NCBI RefSeq assembly: GCF_002811985.1
Contig: NZ_NPDU01000021.1
Location: 1-64,000, forward strand
Source of the DNA: Leptospira adleri
GTDB lineage: Bacteria; Spirochaetota; Leptospiria; Leptospirales; Leptospiraceae
DNA: 64,000 nt
Reading direction: 5' to 3'
The translations under genes were made by a program, and so were the position numbers. Below are positions 31,998 through 41,159 of this stretch, piece after piece (position 1 is the stretch's first letter; each line of letters starts with the position of its first letter). Below the pieces are notes generated by a model, which worked only from the letters and a program-made list of their open reading frames with translations, ran no database searches and was not told the origin of the DNA.

Positions 31998-32729
31998 CTA
32001 CTTCATGCTCTTAAAACGTTTTGAGAGTTCCGATGAGAATTCTTGAAGAGCCTTTTCCTTGCTTTCAGATACGATCGATACCTCGTCGATCCATCCGTAA
32101 GGTCTTGTGGAAGACGAGGACGCTTCCGACTCCGTAGTGAGATAGAGATATTCGTTTCTTACATCCCAAAGCGTTCCTTCCAGAGTGAATGTGGATTCTC
32201 CATGGGATCCGGGTATGATCCAAATTCCAACGATCGTCGCATAGAGAAGGCTAAGTATGTTCGGTTTTTGTTCGTAACGCGGGGTCGACTTGATCACCAA
32301 AACCGCATCGGCGCCGTAACGGGAAGCGAGGATCCGAATCTTCTTAATTCCATCCAACGTTCTCGTTCTGTTTTGATAGTAATTCTTAAATCCGCTTTCG
32401 TATCTTTCGGAATCCAAGTCGTAAACGGACGCCGAAATGAGAAACATCTGGGAGACGATTTTTTCAGCCCTTAGATTTTCTTCGATCGCAAGGAGCATGG
32501 ATTTATTTTTCGCGTCGATTCTATAATTGTGTCCTTCCGGATCTATAAAGTAGACTCCGACTCGAAACGGAAGACGAAGCTGCGGTTTGAGGGAAAGATA
32601 GTGTTTGATTTCCTCGGAATCGATCACGATTTTATTCGGATTTACTTCCGGCAAGGCGCCTCGATCGTAACCGGAGCTCGCGCAACCGATCTGCAACAAT
32701 AACAATAGAATCCAGATTTTTTTCTTCAT
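31998..32729 (-). CDS. Hypothetical lipoprotein
   Basis: A protein of about 243 residues from the ATG at 32729 (AAGGAG 11 nt upstream). The signal MKKKIWILLLLLQIGCASSG has a clear lipobox, with Cys at residue 16. The mature part is alpha/beta and contains SRYGADAVLVIKSTPRYEQ, then TFTLEGTLWDVRNEYLYLTT. This resembles lipoproteins with a curli-assembly CsgG- or DUF-like nucleating fold, but no family can be named with confidence. Immediately upstream lies a 38-bp minisatellite that could affect its promoter. Confidence 0.75.
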   Translation of the reverse strand: MKKKIWILLLLLQIGCASSGYDRGALPEVNPNKIVIDSEEIKHYLSLKPQLRLPFRVGVYFIDPEGHNYRIDAKNKSMLLAIEENLRAEKIVSQMFLISASVYDLDSERYESGFKNYYQNRTRTLDGIKKIRILASRYGADAVLVIKSTPRYEQKPNILSLLYATIVGIWIIPGSHGESTFTLEGTLWDVRNEYLYLTTESEASSSSTRPYGWIDEVSIVSESKEKALQEFSSELSKRFKSMK

Positions 32730-32783
32730 TCGACCTTGTGCTCCTTGGTTCAACTTCTATATCCTTTTTTTGTGTTTTTTAGG

Positions 32784-33070
32784 ACAACATTTCGATGGAG
32801 TTCCAACATCGCTTTGTCCAGACAACATTTCGATGGAGTTCCAACATCGCTTTGTCCAGACAACATTTCGATGGAGTTCCAACAACGCTTTGTCCAAACA
32901 ACATTTCGATGGAGTTCCAACATCGCTTTGTCCAAACAACATTTCGATGGAGTTCCAACAACGCTTTGTCGAGACAACATTTCGATGGAGTTCCAACATC
33001 GCTTTGTCCAAACAACATTTCGATGGAGTTCCAACAACGCTTTGTCCAAACAACATTTCGATGGAGTTCC
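32784..33070. repeat. 38-bp tandem repeat (VNTR), about 7.5 copies
   Basis: Copies begin at 32784, 32822, 32860, 32898, 32936, 32974, 33012 and 33050 (the last partial), exactly 38 nt apart. Each carries ACAACATTTCGATGGAGTTC followed by CAAC(A)(T/A)CGCTTTGTC. Point variants (ATC/AAC; CCAG/CCAA/CGAG) distinguish copies. It lies between the lipoprotein start and radA. Because 38 is not a multiple of 3, readings through it in all frames are artefacts. Confidence 0.97.
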
Positions 33071-33190
33071 GTCCATTCGCCCGCTTTTGTAGTAACTACA
33101 ACAAAGGAAGTTTGTTTTTTTACTTGAAATCCGACTTAAAGTCCGAAACCAAAATCCTCGGTGAAATCCGTCTTTACAAAATCGAGTAAT

Positions 33191-34570
33191 TCAGTTTGCA
33201 CCGGGGAACAAAGAACGAAGATCGTTTAAGGAGCGAATCCCTTGGATCTGAATGTCCAAACTCTTATCGATCTCGCTTACGTTTCCCTCGGGGACGATCA
33301 CCTTCTTCATTCCGACGCCGGCGAGTTCCTTGATTCTCAAACTCGCCTGACCGATGCTTCTGACTTCTCCGGAAAGGCCGACTTCACCGAGAACGCAGGT
33401 TCCTTTGGGAAGCGGTTGATCCAAATAACTCGAAATGATCGAAGTGCAGATCGCAAGATCGAGAGCGGGTTCGTCCGCGTCTAACCCACCCGCGAGATTA
33501 CTGAAGATATCGCATTCGCCTAATTTGAGTTTGATGTATTTTTCGATCACGGCCGCCAGTAAGATCAAACGGCGCGTGTCCGGACCTTCCGCCATTCTTC
33601 TCGCTTGCGAAAAACCGGACTTGCTCACAAGTGCTTGGACTTCCACGGTCAACGCTCGGCTTCCTTCGAGGACCGCGCTGATCACGGAACCGCTTCTTTC
33701 TTCGGCTCCCGTGCTGATAAAAACCTGATTCCGGTCCCCGACTTCTCTCAGGCCTCCGGAGAACATTTCAAAGATCGCGAGATCTCCGACCGCGCCGAAA
33801 CGATTCTTCACCGCGCGCAACAGACGATAATAATTGAGACGATCCCCTTCAAAGTAAAGAACAGTATCCACGAGATGTTCCAAAACTTTCGGACCCGCGA
33901 TCGCACCTTCCTTTGTGATATGACCCGTCATCAAAATCGGAATCCCCGATCTCTTTGCGGTCTCGAGCAACACTTGTGTACATTCTCTGAGTTGAGTCAC
34001 CGTTCCCGCTTGGTTGGGAAGCGCTTCTCTTGCGATCGTCTGAATCGAATCCACAAAAACGACCGCAGGTCTTTCTCCTTCGATCATCGCAGAAATATTT
34101 TCCGCGTAGGTTTCCGAAGTAAGAAACAAATTCGCAGAACGAATCCCCATTCTTTCAGCGCGCATCCGAATCTGAGAAGGAGATTCTTCTCCCGAGATAT
34201 AAAGAACTTTTTTGTTTGCACTCGTCAGATTGCGGGAAACTTCGAGAACCAAGGTGGACTTCCCTACTCCGGGTTCTCCTCCGATCAAGGTCAACGAACC
34301 GGGAACGACTCCTCCACCCAAAACGAGATCCAGTTCTTTCAAACCGGTTCCCATTCTCTTGAGGGATTCTTCTTCCACCTTGTCGAGAGGAATGGGTTCC
34401 TTATACGATTTGTTTTTGTGAGAATTTCCGTTCGAAGCGGCGAATCTTTCTCCGCCGACTTCCTCTACGATCGTATTCCAGTTTCCGCAGGACTCGCATT
34501 TCCCGGCCCAGCGCGCATAGTCCTGACCGCAGGACTGGCAGACAAAATTTCGAGTGAGTTTCTTTTTCAA
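33191..34570 (-). CDS. radA: DNA repair protein RadA
   Basis: A 459-residue branch-migration ATPase of recombinational repair. An N-terminal zinc finger uses C11, C14, C25 and C28. Walker A is GGEPGVGKST (97-106), and Walker B is PAVVFVDSIQTI. The RadA-specific KNRFG motif (about residue 260) is present. The C-terminal Lon-like domain contains GLDADEPALDLAICTSIISS. Full length and complete. The next gene (RNase D-like) overlaps its start by 4 nt, so the two are translated together. Confidence 0.97.
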   Translation of the reverse strand: MKKKLTRNFVCQSCGQDYARWAGKCESCGNWNTIVEEVGGERFAASNGNSHKNKSYKEPIPLDKVEEESLKRMGTGLKELDLVLGGGVVPGSLTLIGGEPGVGKSTLVLEVSRNLTSANKKVLYISGEESPSQIRMRAERMGIRSANLFLTSETYAENISAMIEGERPAVVFVDSIQTIAREALPNQAGTVTQLRECTQVLLETAKRSGIPILMTGHITKEGAIAGPKVLEHLVDTVLYFEGDRLNYYRLLRAVKNRFGAVGDLAIFEMFSGGLREVGDRNQVFISTGAEERSGSVISAVLEGSRALTVEVQALVSKSGFSQARRMAEGPDTRRLILLAAVIEKYIKLKLGECDIFSNLAGGLDADEPALDLAICTSIISSYLDQPLPKGTCVLGEVGLSGEVRSIGQASLRIKELAGVGMKKVIVPEGNVSEIDKSLDIQIQGIRSLNDLRSLFPGAN

Positions 34571-35205
34571 TGTTCGAAAAGCGCGGGCATCTCAAGCCAA
34601 TCGATCTGGTTGAATACGGGAAGACAACGAAACGCTTCTCTCGCCAAAGATTCTCTTCCTTCTCTCACGAGAATTTCGGTCAGCTTTTGTTCGAGAGAAA
34701 TGAGATACTTCACGTCTCCGCTTGCATAATCCACTTGATCCTTGGTAAGAATTTTTTTCCCCCAATCCGACGATTGATTCTTCTTATCCAAGGTCTCGTC
34801 GTAAAATTCTCGGATGAGATCCTTGAGTCCGTGTTTGTCCGTATAAGTCCTCGCGAGTTTACTCGCGATTTTTGTGCAAAAAACGTTCTGCATCGAGATT
34901 CCCAAACGATAGCGAAGGAAGAGAGTATCCATTCTTGCGAAGTGAAAAATTTTTACGATCTCCGGATTTTCGAATAAGGACTTGAGATGAGGAGCCTCTT
35001 TTTGATCCGGAAGAATCTGAACCAAACTCACGTTATTCGAAGAATCGCAGATCTGAACGACGCAGAGCCTGTCCCTTCTCGGATTGAGTCCCATCATCTC
35101 GCAGTCGACGGCCAAACGATCGTCGGCCAGATATTCTTCGAATCTTTTTTGTGTCAGATCCCCGGGAAAAAGCTCCGGTTTTATAGTTGAACGTTTTGGA
35201 GGCAT
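34567..35205 (-). CDS. RNase D-like 3'-5' exonuclease
   Basis: A 212-residue DEDDy exonuclease. Motif 1 is LAVDCEMMGLNPRRDRL, motif 2 is VKIFHFARMDTLFLRY and motif 3 is DQVDYASGDVKYL, with the Tyr and Asp of the DEDDy class. The middle SMQNVFCTKIASKLARTYTD is also typical. It lacks the HRDC domain of full RNase D (about 370 residues), so it is a short form, probably trimming RNA 3' ends. Its stop overlaps the radA start by 4 nt. Confidence 0.88.
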   Translation of the reverse strand: MPPKRSTIKPELFPGDLTQKRFEEYLADDRLAVDCEMMGLNPRRDRLCVVQICDSSNNVSLVQILPDQKEAPHLKSLFENPEIVKIFHFARMDTLFLRYRLGISMQNVFCTKIASKLARTYTDKHGLKDLIREFYDETLDKKNQSSDWGKKILTKDQVDYASGDVKYLISLEQKLTEILVREGRESLAREAFRCLPVFNQIDWLEMPALFEH

Positions 35206-35329
35206 AATTTCATAATAATCCGTACCGCGTGGTTTCGGGAATCAAAAATACAAAACAAGGCCGCTGGAATTATAGAAAAGTTCCTCCTGAAAGAAAAATC
35301 AAGAGCGGCCCCAAAGCGATAGAACAAAA

Positions 35330-37270
35330 ATGAGAGCCATATTAAACTACAAAGTCTACGAGGACGCATTCGTTTCCTCTTTCGAATTTTCGGGAAAGGA
35401 ACTAAAAACGAAGAGCGATTGCGGAAACTTCTCCCTTTCTCTCGGCCATAAAAAAACGGGAAAGAACAACGTTTATAAACCGACTTTAGAATGGATCGGA
35501 GAACAGAGACCCAAAGCGGGAACCGAAATTCTCACGTTGGAAATCGAACTTCCTCCGCATTCTCTCGCTGGTCCGAAAATCTTTCAACACGGATATCAAT
35601 CCTGGAGTCTTACCGGTGTTCACGCCTTGAGTGAACCGGACGAATCACCTCGTCTGGATTTTCTTCAATACACTCAGGAGAATATCTACACAAAACATTC
35701 CGGAGTCGGAGGCGATTGGCAAAGCGAAGGAATGATTCTTCTGATCTCTTCTTCCAATGATCCGCACTACTTCGCCGGAGCGACCGGTCCCGGAGAACAA
35801 GGGGTCAAGTTCCGGGCGATTTCCGCGGAAAGAAAAGAAGAACTCGCAAACGAAAAGAAAAAATCCTGGTACCCTACTTCCGGAGTGTCTCTGATCTACG
35901 ACTTCTATCGTTACGAAGACTTTCGAGGAAACAAACTTTCCCTGACTCCGATCAGCGTCGTTCGTTTTAGCGCGAGCCCGGAAGCCTTTCTCAAAAAGTA
36001 TTTTAGCGAATTAGGAAAAGCTCATAAAGTAAAACTTTCCTCAACTCAGGTTCCAACGGGTTGGTGTTCCTGGTATCACTACTACACCAAAATATCGGAA
36101 AAGATCATCTTGAAGAATCTGGCTCTCGTGAAGGAGAAAAAACTTCCGATCCAATTCTTCCAGATCGACGACGGTTATCAAAAAGAGATCGGTGACTGGC
36201 TTACCACCAACGATAAATTCCCGGGAGGAATGCGCCTTTTAGCGGAAGAGATCCGAAGGGAAAAACTCACTCCCGGTCTTTGGCTCGCGCCGTTCCTCGT
36301 GAGAAAAAAATCGGAATTCTTTCAAAAGTATCCGGAAGCCGTATTGAAAGACCGAGACGGAAAACCGGTTCCCGCTCTTTGGAATCCTCTTTGGGGAATG
36401 GACTACACGTATTGTATCGACGTCACACATCCCACTTCCCGGGACTTTTTGGAAAACGTCTTTCGAACCTTGGTGAAAGAATACGGATATCCCTATCTCA
36501 AACTCGACTTCTTATACGCGGCCTTGCTTCCGGGTTGGACATACGACCGAGGAGTATCGCCTCACAAACGTTATGCGGATACGATTCGGTTCATCCGAAA
36601 AGTCGTGGGAAAGGACGTCTTTCTTTTGGGATGCGGCGCTCCGACCTATCCTTCGATCGGACTTTTCGACGCGATGAGAATCAGCTGCGACGTGGCTCCG
36701 TTTTGGGGAAGGGAAAAAAAACGAATTCTCGCGAACGATAAACACGCGCTCTGTACCGAAAGGGCTTTGATCAACGACATTACCCGCGCTTCCATGCACA
36801 GAAATTTGTGGTACAACGATCCGGATTGTCTTCTTGTAAGAGAAAGTAAAAATCAAATGACTCCGGCTCAGACACAGTTTATGGCGAGCGTGATGGCTGT
36901 CAGCGGAGGAATGATTCTTGTGAGCGACGACCTCGCATTGATCGGAGAGGAAAGACTTTCTCTTTTGAAAAAAACTCTGGAACTCGGCGCGAAGTGCAGA
37001 AGTAAAACTCCGGTTCCGGTCGGAATCGCATCCGGACTCTTTCCTCCGGCGCTTTATAATCCGGCAGGCTTTTTAGGAATATGGAATCCAAGCGACGAGG
37101 AAAACACGATTGAAATCCAAGCGCCCTTCGTTACAAAACAAAAACAGTTCCCGGATTTCTGGACCGGAAAGGTTCCCGAGTCTCTGGAGTTTTCTCCGAA
37201 AACGGGAATTCTAAAATTGAAACTTCCCGCGTTTGGATCCGTGGTTTTACAAACTGGAAAAGTTGTTTGA
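35330..37270 (+). CDS. GH36-family alpha-galactosidase
   Basis: A 646-residue glycoside hydrolase of the GH36/melibiase type. The catalytic barrel starts near GWCSWYHYYTKISEKII, with the family strand FFQIDDGYQKEIGDW. The nucleophile is D393 in PYLKLDFLYAA and the acid/base is D454 in RISCDVAPFWG. Both are present, so the enzyme looks active on alpha-galactosides or related glycans. No signal peptide is seen, so it is probably cytoplasmic. Oddly for Leptospira, which lives on fatty acids, no sugar transporter is adjacent. The start is ATG at 35330. Confidence 0.9.
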   Translation: MRAILNYKVYEDAFVSSFEFSGKELKTKSDCGNFSLSLGHKKTGKNNVYKPTLEWIGEQRPKAGTEILTLEIELPPHSLAGPKIFQHGYQSWSLTGVHALSEPDESPRLDFLQYTQENIYTKHSGVGGDWQSEGMILLISSSNDPHYFAGATGPGEQGVKFRAISAERKEELANEKKKSWYPTSGVSLIYDFYRYEDFRGNKLSLTPISVVRFSASPEAFLKKYFSELGKAHKVKLSSTQVPTGWCSWYHYYTKISEKIILKNLALVKEKKLPIQFFQIDDGYQKEIGDWLTTNDKFPGGMRLLAEEIRREKLTPGLWLAPFLVRKKSEFFQKYPEAVLKDRDGKPVPALWNPLWGMDYTYCIDVTHPTSRDFLENVFRTLVKEYGYPYLKLDFLYAALLPGWTYDRGVSPHKRYADTIRFIRKVVGKDVFLLGCGAPTYPSIGLFDAMRISCDVAPFWGREKKRILANDKHALCTERALINDITRASMHRNLWYNDPDCLLVRESKNQMTPAQTQFMASVMAVSGGMILVSDDLALIGEERLSLLKKTLELGAKCRSKTPVPVGIASGLFPPALYNPAGFLGIWNPSDEENTIEIQAPFVTKQKQFPDFWTGKVPESLEFSPKTGILKLKLPAFGSVVLQTGKVV

Positions 37271-37328
37271 CTGGAATTCGATCCCGGATAAGATTCCAAC
37301 CGAAAAAACAACACGGAGACATCTTCTG

Positions 37329-37814
37329 ATGAAACGCACTCAAAAACAACTGATAGCTTTGGCTTTAGGTCTTTTCATTCTCACTTTCAATCACTGTTTT
37401 ATTTCTGAATCGATCTCTGCCGGAGTGAACTCGCTCAGTAAGTCCTCGGATTCTTTGCAAAGTCTTTCGGGTTCGATCAAAATGATCTCGGGCTCGGTAA
37501 GTTCCATTTTCTCCTCTTCTTCCAGCGACGATGAGAAAAAGGAAAAAGCCTATCTAAAAGACGTTCGCGATCTAACTGCGATGCACGTGGAAAACGGATT
37601 TCAAGAAATCGAATTCAAAAACGATCTTACAACTCTGGCTCTTCAGAACGGACTCACCAACTGGAAGTCGTTGCGCGTAACGTATCTCGGAATCGGAAGC
37701 GGATTGAAAAAAGCGGGAGTGAGCGAAGAAAAATTCCAAACCTTCGTGAAAGGGTTGGGAACGTCCAAACCTGAAATCGTAGAATCCATTCAAAAAGGAT
37801 ATACTCAGTTCTGA
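37329..37814 (+). CDS. Hypothetical lipoprotein
   Basis: A 161-residue protein from the ATG at 37329 (GGAGA 9 nt upstream). The signal QLIALALGLFILTFNHC has a loose spirochaetal lipobox. A Ser-rich stretch follows (SLSKSSDSLQSLSGSIKMIS and more, about residues 37-65). A helical domain comes next (VRDLTAMHVENGFQEIEF to GYTQF). The C-terminal domain occurs in several Leptospira lipoproteins, with no assigned function. It starts 58 nt after the galactosidase and ends next to the following gene, so the latter two are coupled. Confidence 0.75.
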   Translation: MKRTQKQLIALALGLFILTFNHCFISESISAGVNSLSKSSDSLQSLSGSIKMISGSVSSIFSSSSSDDEKKEKAYLKDVRDLTAMHVENGFQEIEFKNDLTTLALQNGLTNWKSLRVTYLGIGSGLKKAGVSEEKFQTFVKGLGTSKPEIVESIQKGYTQF

Positions 37815-37828
37815 GATATTCTCTTCTC

Positions 37829-39649
37829 TTGTCGATAGCCCTGCTCTTTCCTGCGGGGCTTCGTTCCACTCCCACAACAGCCGACTTTATCTACGTGGAC
37901 GCGAACACTGGTCAATCCAGCGGAGGACATACCGGAATCCGAGTCGGGAACAAAGTATATCATTATCAGTTTTTTCCCGATGATATCTTTCACCTTGTTA
38001 GAGAATCCTACGACGACTTTGCGTTCAGCTATAACATTCTTTCCAATCGCACGAGCGTTCTTACAAGGCTCGATTGGGATCCGAAGGAAATTTCAATCTT
38101 AGAATCCGGACTCAATCATCTCTATCTCGTTCAATTCAAACATCTGCAGAACTGGGAAGTCCTTAGAAAGGAGGCGAAGTTCTTCGAGGAATTGAATGCT
38201 CCGGAAAAAAAAATCGGACTCAGAGCAACGGCCTACTTCTCCGCAAAACAAAATTCTAAAATTACGAAAGGATTCAAAGAGGAACTGCAACTCAAGCTCG
38301 GGAAACAATTTCTTTCCGATTTGGAGAATCGTTTAAAAGAGGACGTTTTGTCACCGGAAAGCGAACTCGCCAAAACCGGCTTTCCTCCTTTGCCCGAAAA
38401 AATTTCCACAAACCGTTTTCCGTTTTTTACGCAAGGCCCTTACTTAAGAATCCGAGATACGCTCGAAGGAATTTTACTCTGCCAAATTCTTAGGGAAGAA
38501 TGGGGACTCAACGCCGAAATGCTGATATCCGATCGAGTGGAAAACCTTTCCGAAAAAGAAAGAGAACTCTTAGAATCGTTTTTCGAAAAACAAAAAGGAA
38601 CACTTTTGCAGATCCTCGAGGAACGAGATCCCGGCTGGGCATTCAGTGCGTTAGTCGCTCTTGCAAGGATGCAGGCGGTTCGGGAAAGTTTAGAATCCGG
38701 TTTTCCGGTTTTTCTTTCGAGTTTTCCGGAAGATTCGCCTTTGATTCAAAAGGAAGCCGCGATGGATCGGGAGGCGGTTCTCCATATCGGAGGAGAAACT
38801 TCTGCGATCGTATCCTTGGCTCGCAGAAAAATCTCAAACCTCAACTCTATTACGGAAAAGGAATATCAAATCTGGGAGGACGCGACCAACCGAGCCTTCG
38901 AACTCCAAGACGGACTCGCAAAAGCGATTCCCGTGAGAATGTATTCGGGAAAGTTGATTCCGCAGAGGGAAAATTTTTTTCTGATCTCGATGTTTTTACC
39001 CGGGAACGGACGACTCAAGGAATTAGCGGAGATTTCGAAAAACAGAGAAATGGAATATCATTCTCTTTTGAAAAAACTCTATCCGTTTCGTCTTTTTTCC
39101 CGAAACTGCACGACCGAAATCATAAAGAGCGTCCAAGAAACGTTCGACATTCAAGAGCGTTCCTTTCCCGGAAAAAAAATCGATACGACTCTTTCTCCTT
39201 CGATCGCTCCGTTCTATGCTTCTCACAAAATCTCAAAGGAATGGAAGAATTCAGGCGACACGGTATTGCTTTCGTATCGCAGAAAAAAACTCGGCGAAAT
39301 TTTAGAAAAAGAAACCTCTCTTACAACTCAAATACGAGAATCCTTTACGTTCTCTTCTTCCGTTTATAGATCGAATCGGGAAGATCATTTTTTTCCGCTC
39401 TTTACGGACGACGTCTTTTGGAAAAGACCGCTCTACGGAATCGTTAATTTTACTGCGGGCGTGAGCCTTACAGCGACCGGAGTATTCAGCCTTCCTTTCG
39501 ATAAGGGAGAACGTCTTCAAAAAGGATTTCAATCCGCGTTCTTTAGTCTTCCTGAATTAGTTTTTTTTAATATTCGAAAAGGGACTTTTCCGTATGTTCC
39601 AATGAAGGATCTTCCGAAAGAACTTTTTCAATTTCAAGAAGAGGATTGA
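37829..39649 (+). CDS. Large exported protein with putative permuted papain-like (DUF4105/NlpC-type) motifs
   Basis: A 606-residue protein read from a TTG. Upstream in-frame sequence (CTG at 37811, overlapping the previous stop) extends a good signal peptide, RYSLLLSIALLFPAGLRSTP, so translation may start there. After the signal come SSGGHTGIRVGNKVYHYQF (His) and, far downstream, LFSRNCTTEIIK (Cys at about residue 430). His before Cys in this context is the order of circularly permuted NlpC/P60-like and DUF4105 proteins, which are peptidases or amidases. The middle 300 residues are helical and unassigned. It probably acts in the envelope with the lipoprotein just upstream. Confidence 0.62.
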   Translation: MSIALLFPAGLRSTPTTADFIYVDANTGQSSGGHTGIRVGNKVYHYQFFPDDIFHLVRESYDDFAFSYNILSNRTSVLTRLDWDPKEISILESGLNHLYLVQFKHLQNWEVLRKEAKFFEELNAPEKKIGLRATAYFSAKQNSKITKGFKEELQLKLGKQFLSDLENRLKEDVLSPESELAKTGFPPLPEKISTNRFPFFTQGPYLRIRDTLEGILLCQILREEWGLNAEMLISDRVENLSEKERELLESFFEKQKGTLLQILEERDPGWAFSALVALARMQAVRESLESGFPVFLSSFPEDSPLIQKEAAMDREAVLHIGGETSAIVSLARRKISNLNSITEKEYQIWEDATNRAFELQDGLAKAIPVRMYSGKLIPQRENFFLISMFLPGNGRLKELAEISKNREMEYHSLLKKLYPFRLFSRNCTTEIIKSVQETFDIQERSFPGKKIDTTLSPSIAPFYASHKISKEWKNSGDTVLLSYRRKKLGEILEKETSLTTQIRESFTFSSSVYRSNREDHFFPLFTDDVFWKRPLYGIVNFTAGVSLTATGVFSLPFDKGERLQKGFQSAFFSLPELVFFNIRKGTFPYVPMKDLPKELFQFQEED

Positions 39650-40048
39650 TCGAGTCGGATCGAAATCAAATCCGCCCGTCGAGGGTATCCATTGGTCGCC
39701 GTAAACCGAAATTTCCATCGAACATTTGGTCCGACAAAGGATAAACTCCCGTAAAAAAGGTTATATCGGACTTCAAGTCTGTTTTGAGAGAAATTCGGCT
39801 AAAACTTAGTTTGTTCCAATTTGGATCCAGGTCTTGTCTCAAAACCTAAGAAGTGTAAGAAAGAATATTGATCTATTAAACTCGAATCTTTCGTGTGAGT
39901 TCCTACAAAACACAGCGTTATCCGGCCTATCGGTCGCCGAAAACTTTGAAACGTACCGAACCATTCTGAAAAAGTATGAGTTCCTACTTTTTTAGTTTTT
40001 GGGAAAAACCCTTAAGCGTGCTTTCTAAATTCGGGAAACCGAAAAGAT
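39650..40048. other. Intergenic region with dispersed palindromic repeats
   Basis: About 400 nt between convergent genes, with no ORF supported. GTGTGAGTTCCTACAAAAC near 39894 and AAAAAGTATGAGTTCCTACT near 39970 are about 80 nt apart and form the two-part composite repeat also seen near 30875-30968 and 44742-44830. The second part folds as AAAAGTA/TACTTTT with a T tail, and could terminate transcripts. Confidence 0.65.
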
Positions 40049-41158
40049 TCAAGGGATTTCCAGCAGGACATACGAGGCGTCGTCCCTGTATTCTCGAGCC
40101 GGAATCGCCGAACGAACATAAGTGTCTAACGCGTTTTTCATTCTTTTGATCGTATCGTCGCCCGATTTGTGGATTTGATTCAACTCTTCGATCAGAGGAT
40201 GATTCAGATTGTTGATGATCCCGTCGGTGAAAAGAAAGATAACGTCTCCGAAATTTACGGAAACCTCGTGACTCGGGAAGTCGACGTCTTCCAGAATTCC
40301 CATCAACTGACCGGACTTTTCTTTCAAAAACGAAAAACCTTCCCTGTGAAAGTGAACCGGAAACGGATGACCTCCCCTCGCATAGACCAACTTTTTTTTC
40401 TCCGGAAAAAGAATCACACAAGCGGCTGTCATACTGTGAGTTCCGATGTTAAGACAGAGTTCCTGGTTCATCTTCCCGAGAAGCTCCGTCGGATTGTCCG
40501 AATTCTTAAATTCCTCCCGAGCCAGGGTCGTCATCAAAAGAGCGATCAAACCCGAAGTGACTCCGTGGTCTTCCACGTCTCCCAGTAAAAACAGGATCGA
40601 TTTTTCCTTTTTAAGAATTACGTTAAAATCGCCGCTCACAAAGGAGACGGGAGTGATATCCGCTTCCACTCGAAACGGAGAAAGATCCGGAATCGAGAAA
40701 ATTTTTCCCTGAACCCTTGAGGCGAGACGAAGATCCCGCATGATCACTTCGTCTCTGAGATCCCGTTCCTTTAGAATAGTATAATAATCGTATGCTCTTT
40801 GAATCGCAACCTGCACTGTCTGAATCGAAAAAGGTTTTAAAAGGAAGTCGCTCGCTTTGTGAGTCAAGGAAGTTACTACGTTGTTGATGTCGCGTTCTCC
40901 GGTCATCATAATGACCTGAGTTTTGGATTCTAAGTTTTTAAAATAAGGAAGTATTTCGAGTCCGCTGCTTCCAGGCATGTGAATATCCAGAAAAACGATC
41001 GGGTTTAATTCCTTTTCGAAATACTGTTTCCCCTGTTCTACGGAATCAAAAAAAACGCTCTGATAACCCAATTTGGTAAGAATTAGTTCCAGCGTCTCGC
41101 CCACGTCTCTGTCGTCGTCGAGAATGATAATTTCCGGTCTTAGGGAAAACTCTGCCAT
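40049..41158 (-). CDS. Response regulator with PP2C/SpoIIE-type phosphatase output
   Basis: A 369-residue signalling protein. The receiver domain (about 8-125) has the acidic pocket ILDDD, the phospho-acceptor Asp in IVFLDIHMPGSSG, and the Lys in FLLKPFS. The output (about 165-369) is a PP2C-like serine phosphatase with SFVSGDFNVIL, LLGDVEDHGVTSGLIALL and IFLFTDGIINNL, the metal-binding aspartates of the family. It would dephosphorylate an anti-sigma-factor antagonist or another Ser/Thr-phosphorylated partner when the receiver is modified. It is the last gene of a three-gene run with an unknown protein and a deacetylase-like enzyme; no kinase is adjacent. Confidence 0.92.
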   Translation of the reverse strand: MAEFSLRPEIIILDDDRDVGETLELILTKLGYQSVFFDSVEQGKQYFEKELNPIVFLDIHMPGSSGLEILPYFKNLESKTQVIMMTGERDINNVVTSLTHKASDFLLKPFSIQTVQVAIQRAYDYYTILKERDLRDEVIMRDLRLASRVQGKIFSIPDLSPFRVEADITPVSFVSGDFNVILKKEKSILFLLGDVEDHGVTSGLIALLMTTLAREEFKNSDNPTELLGKMNQELCLNIGTHSMTAACVILFPEKKKLVYARGGHPFPVHFHREGFSFLKEKSGQLMGILEDVDFPSHEVSVNFGDVIFLFTDGIINNLNHPLIEELNQIHKSGDDTIKRMKNALDTYVRSAIPAREYRDDASYVLLEIP

Positions 41159-41159
41159 A

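Noticed and set aside
32736..33189. Several overlapping readings on both strands through the 38-bp repeat, up to 139 codons
   Set aside because: A 38-nt unit without stops opens all frames; the products are low-complexity repeats with no start context.
33605..34729. 374-codon plus-strand reading opposite radA
   Set aside because: It is antisense to a complete RadA with all motifs, and is rich in Arg, Ser and Phe as expected of a shadow.
38500..39369. 289-codon plus-strand reading inside the papain-like gene
   Set aside because: Overlaps a better supported frame and has a shadow-like Arg/Ser/Lys composition.
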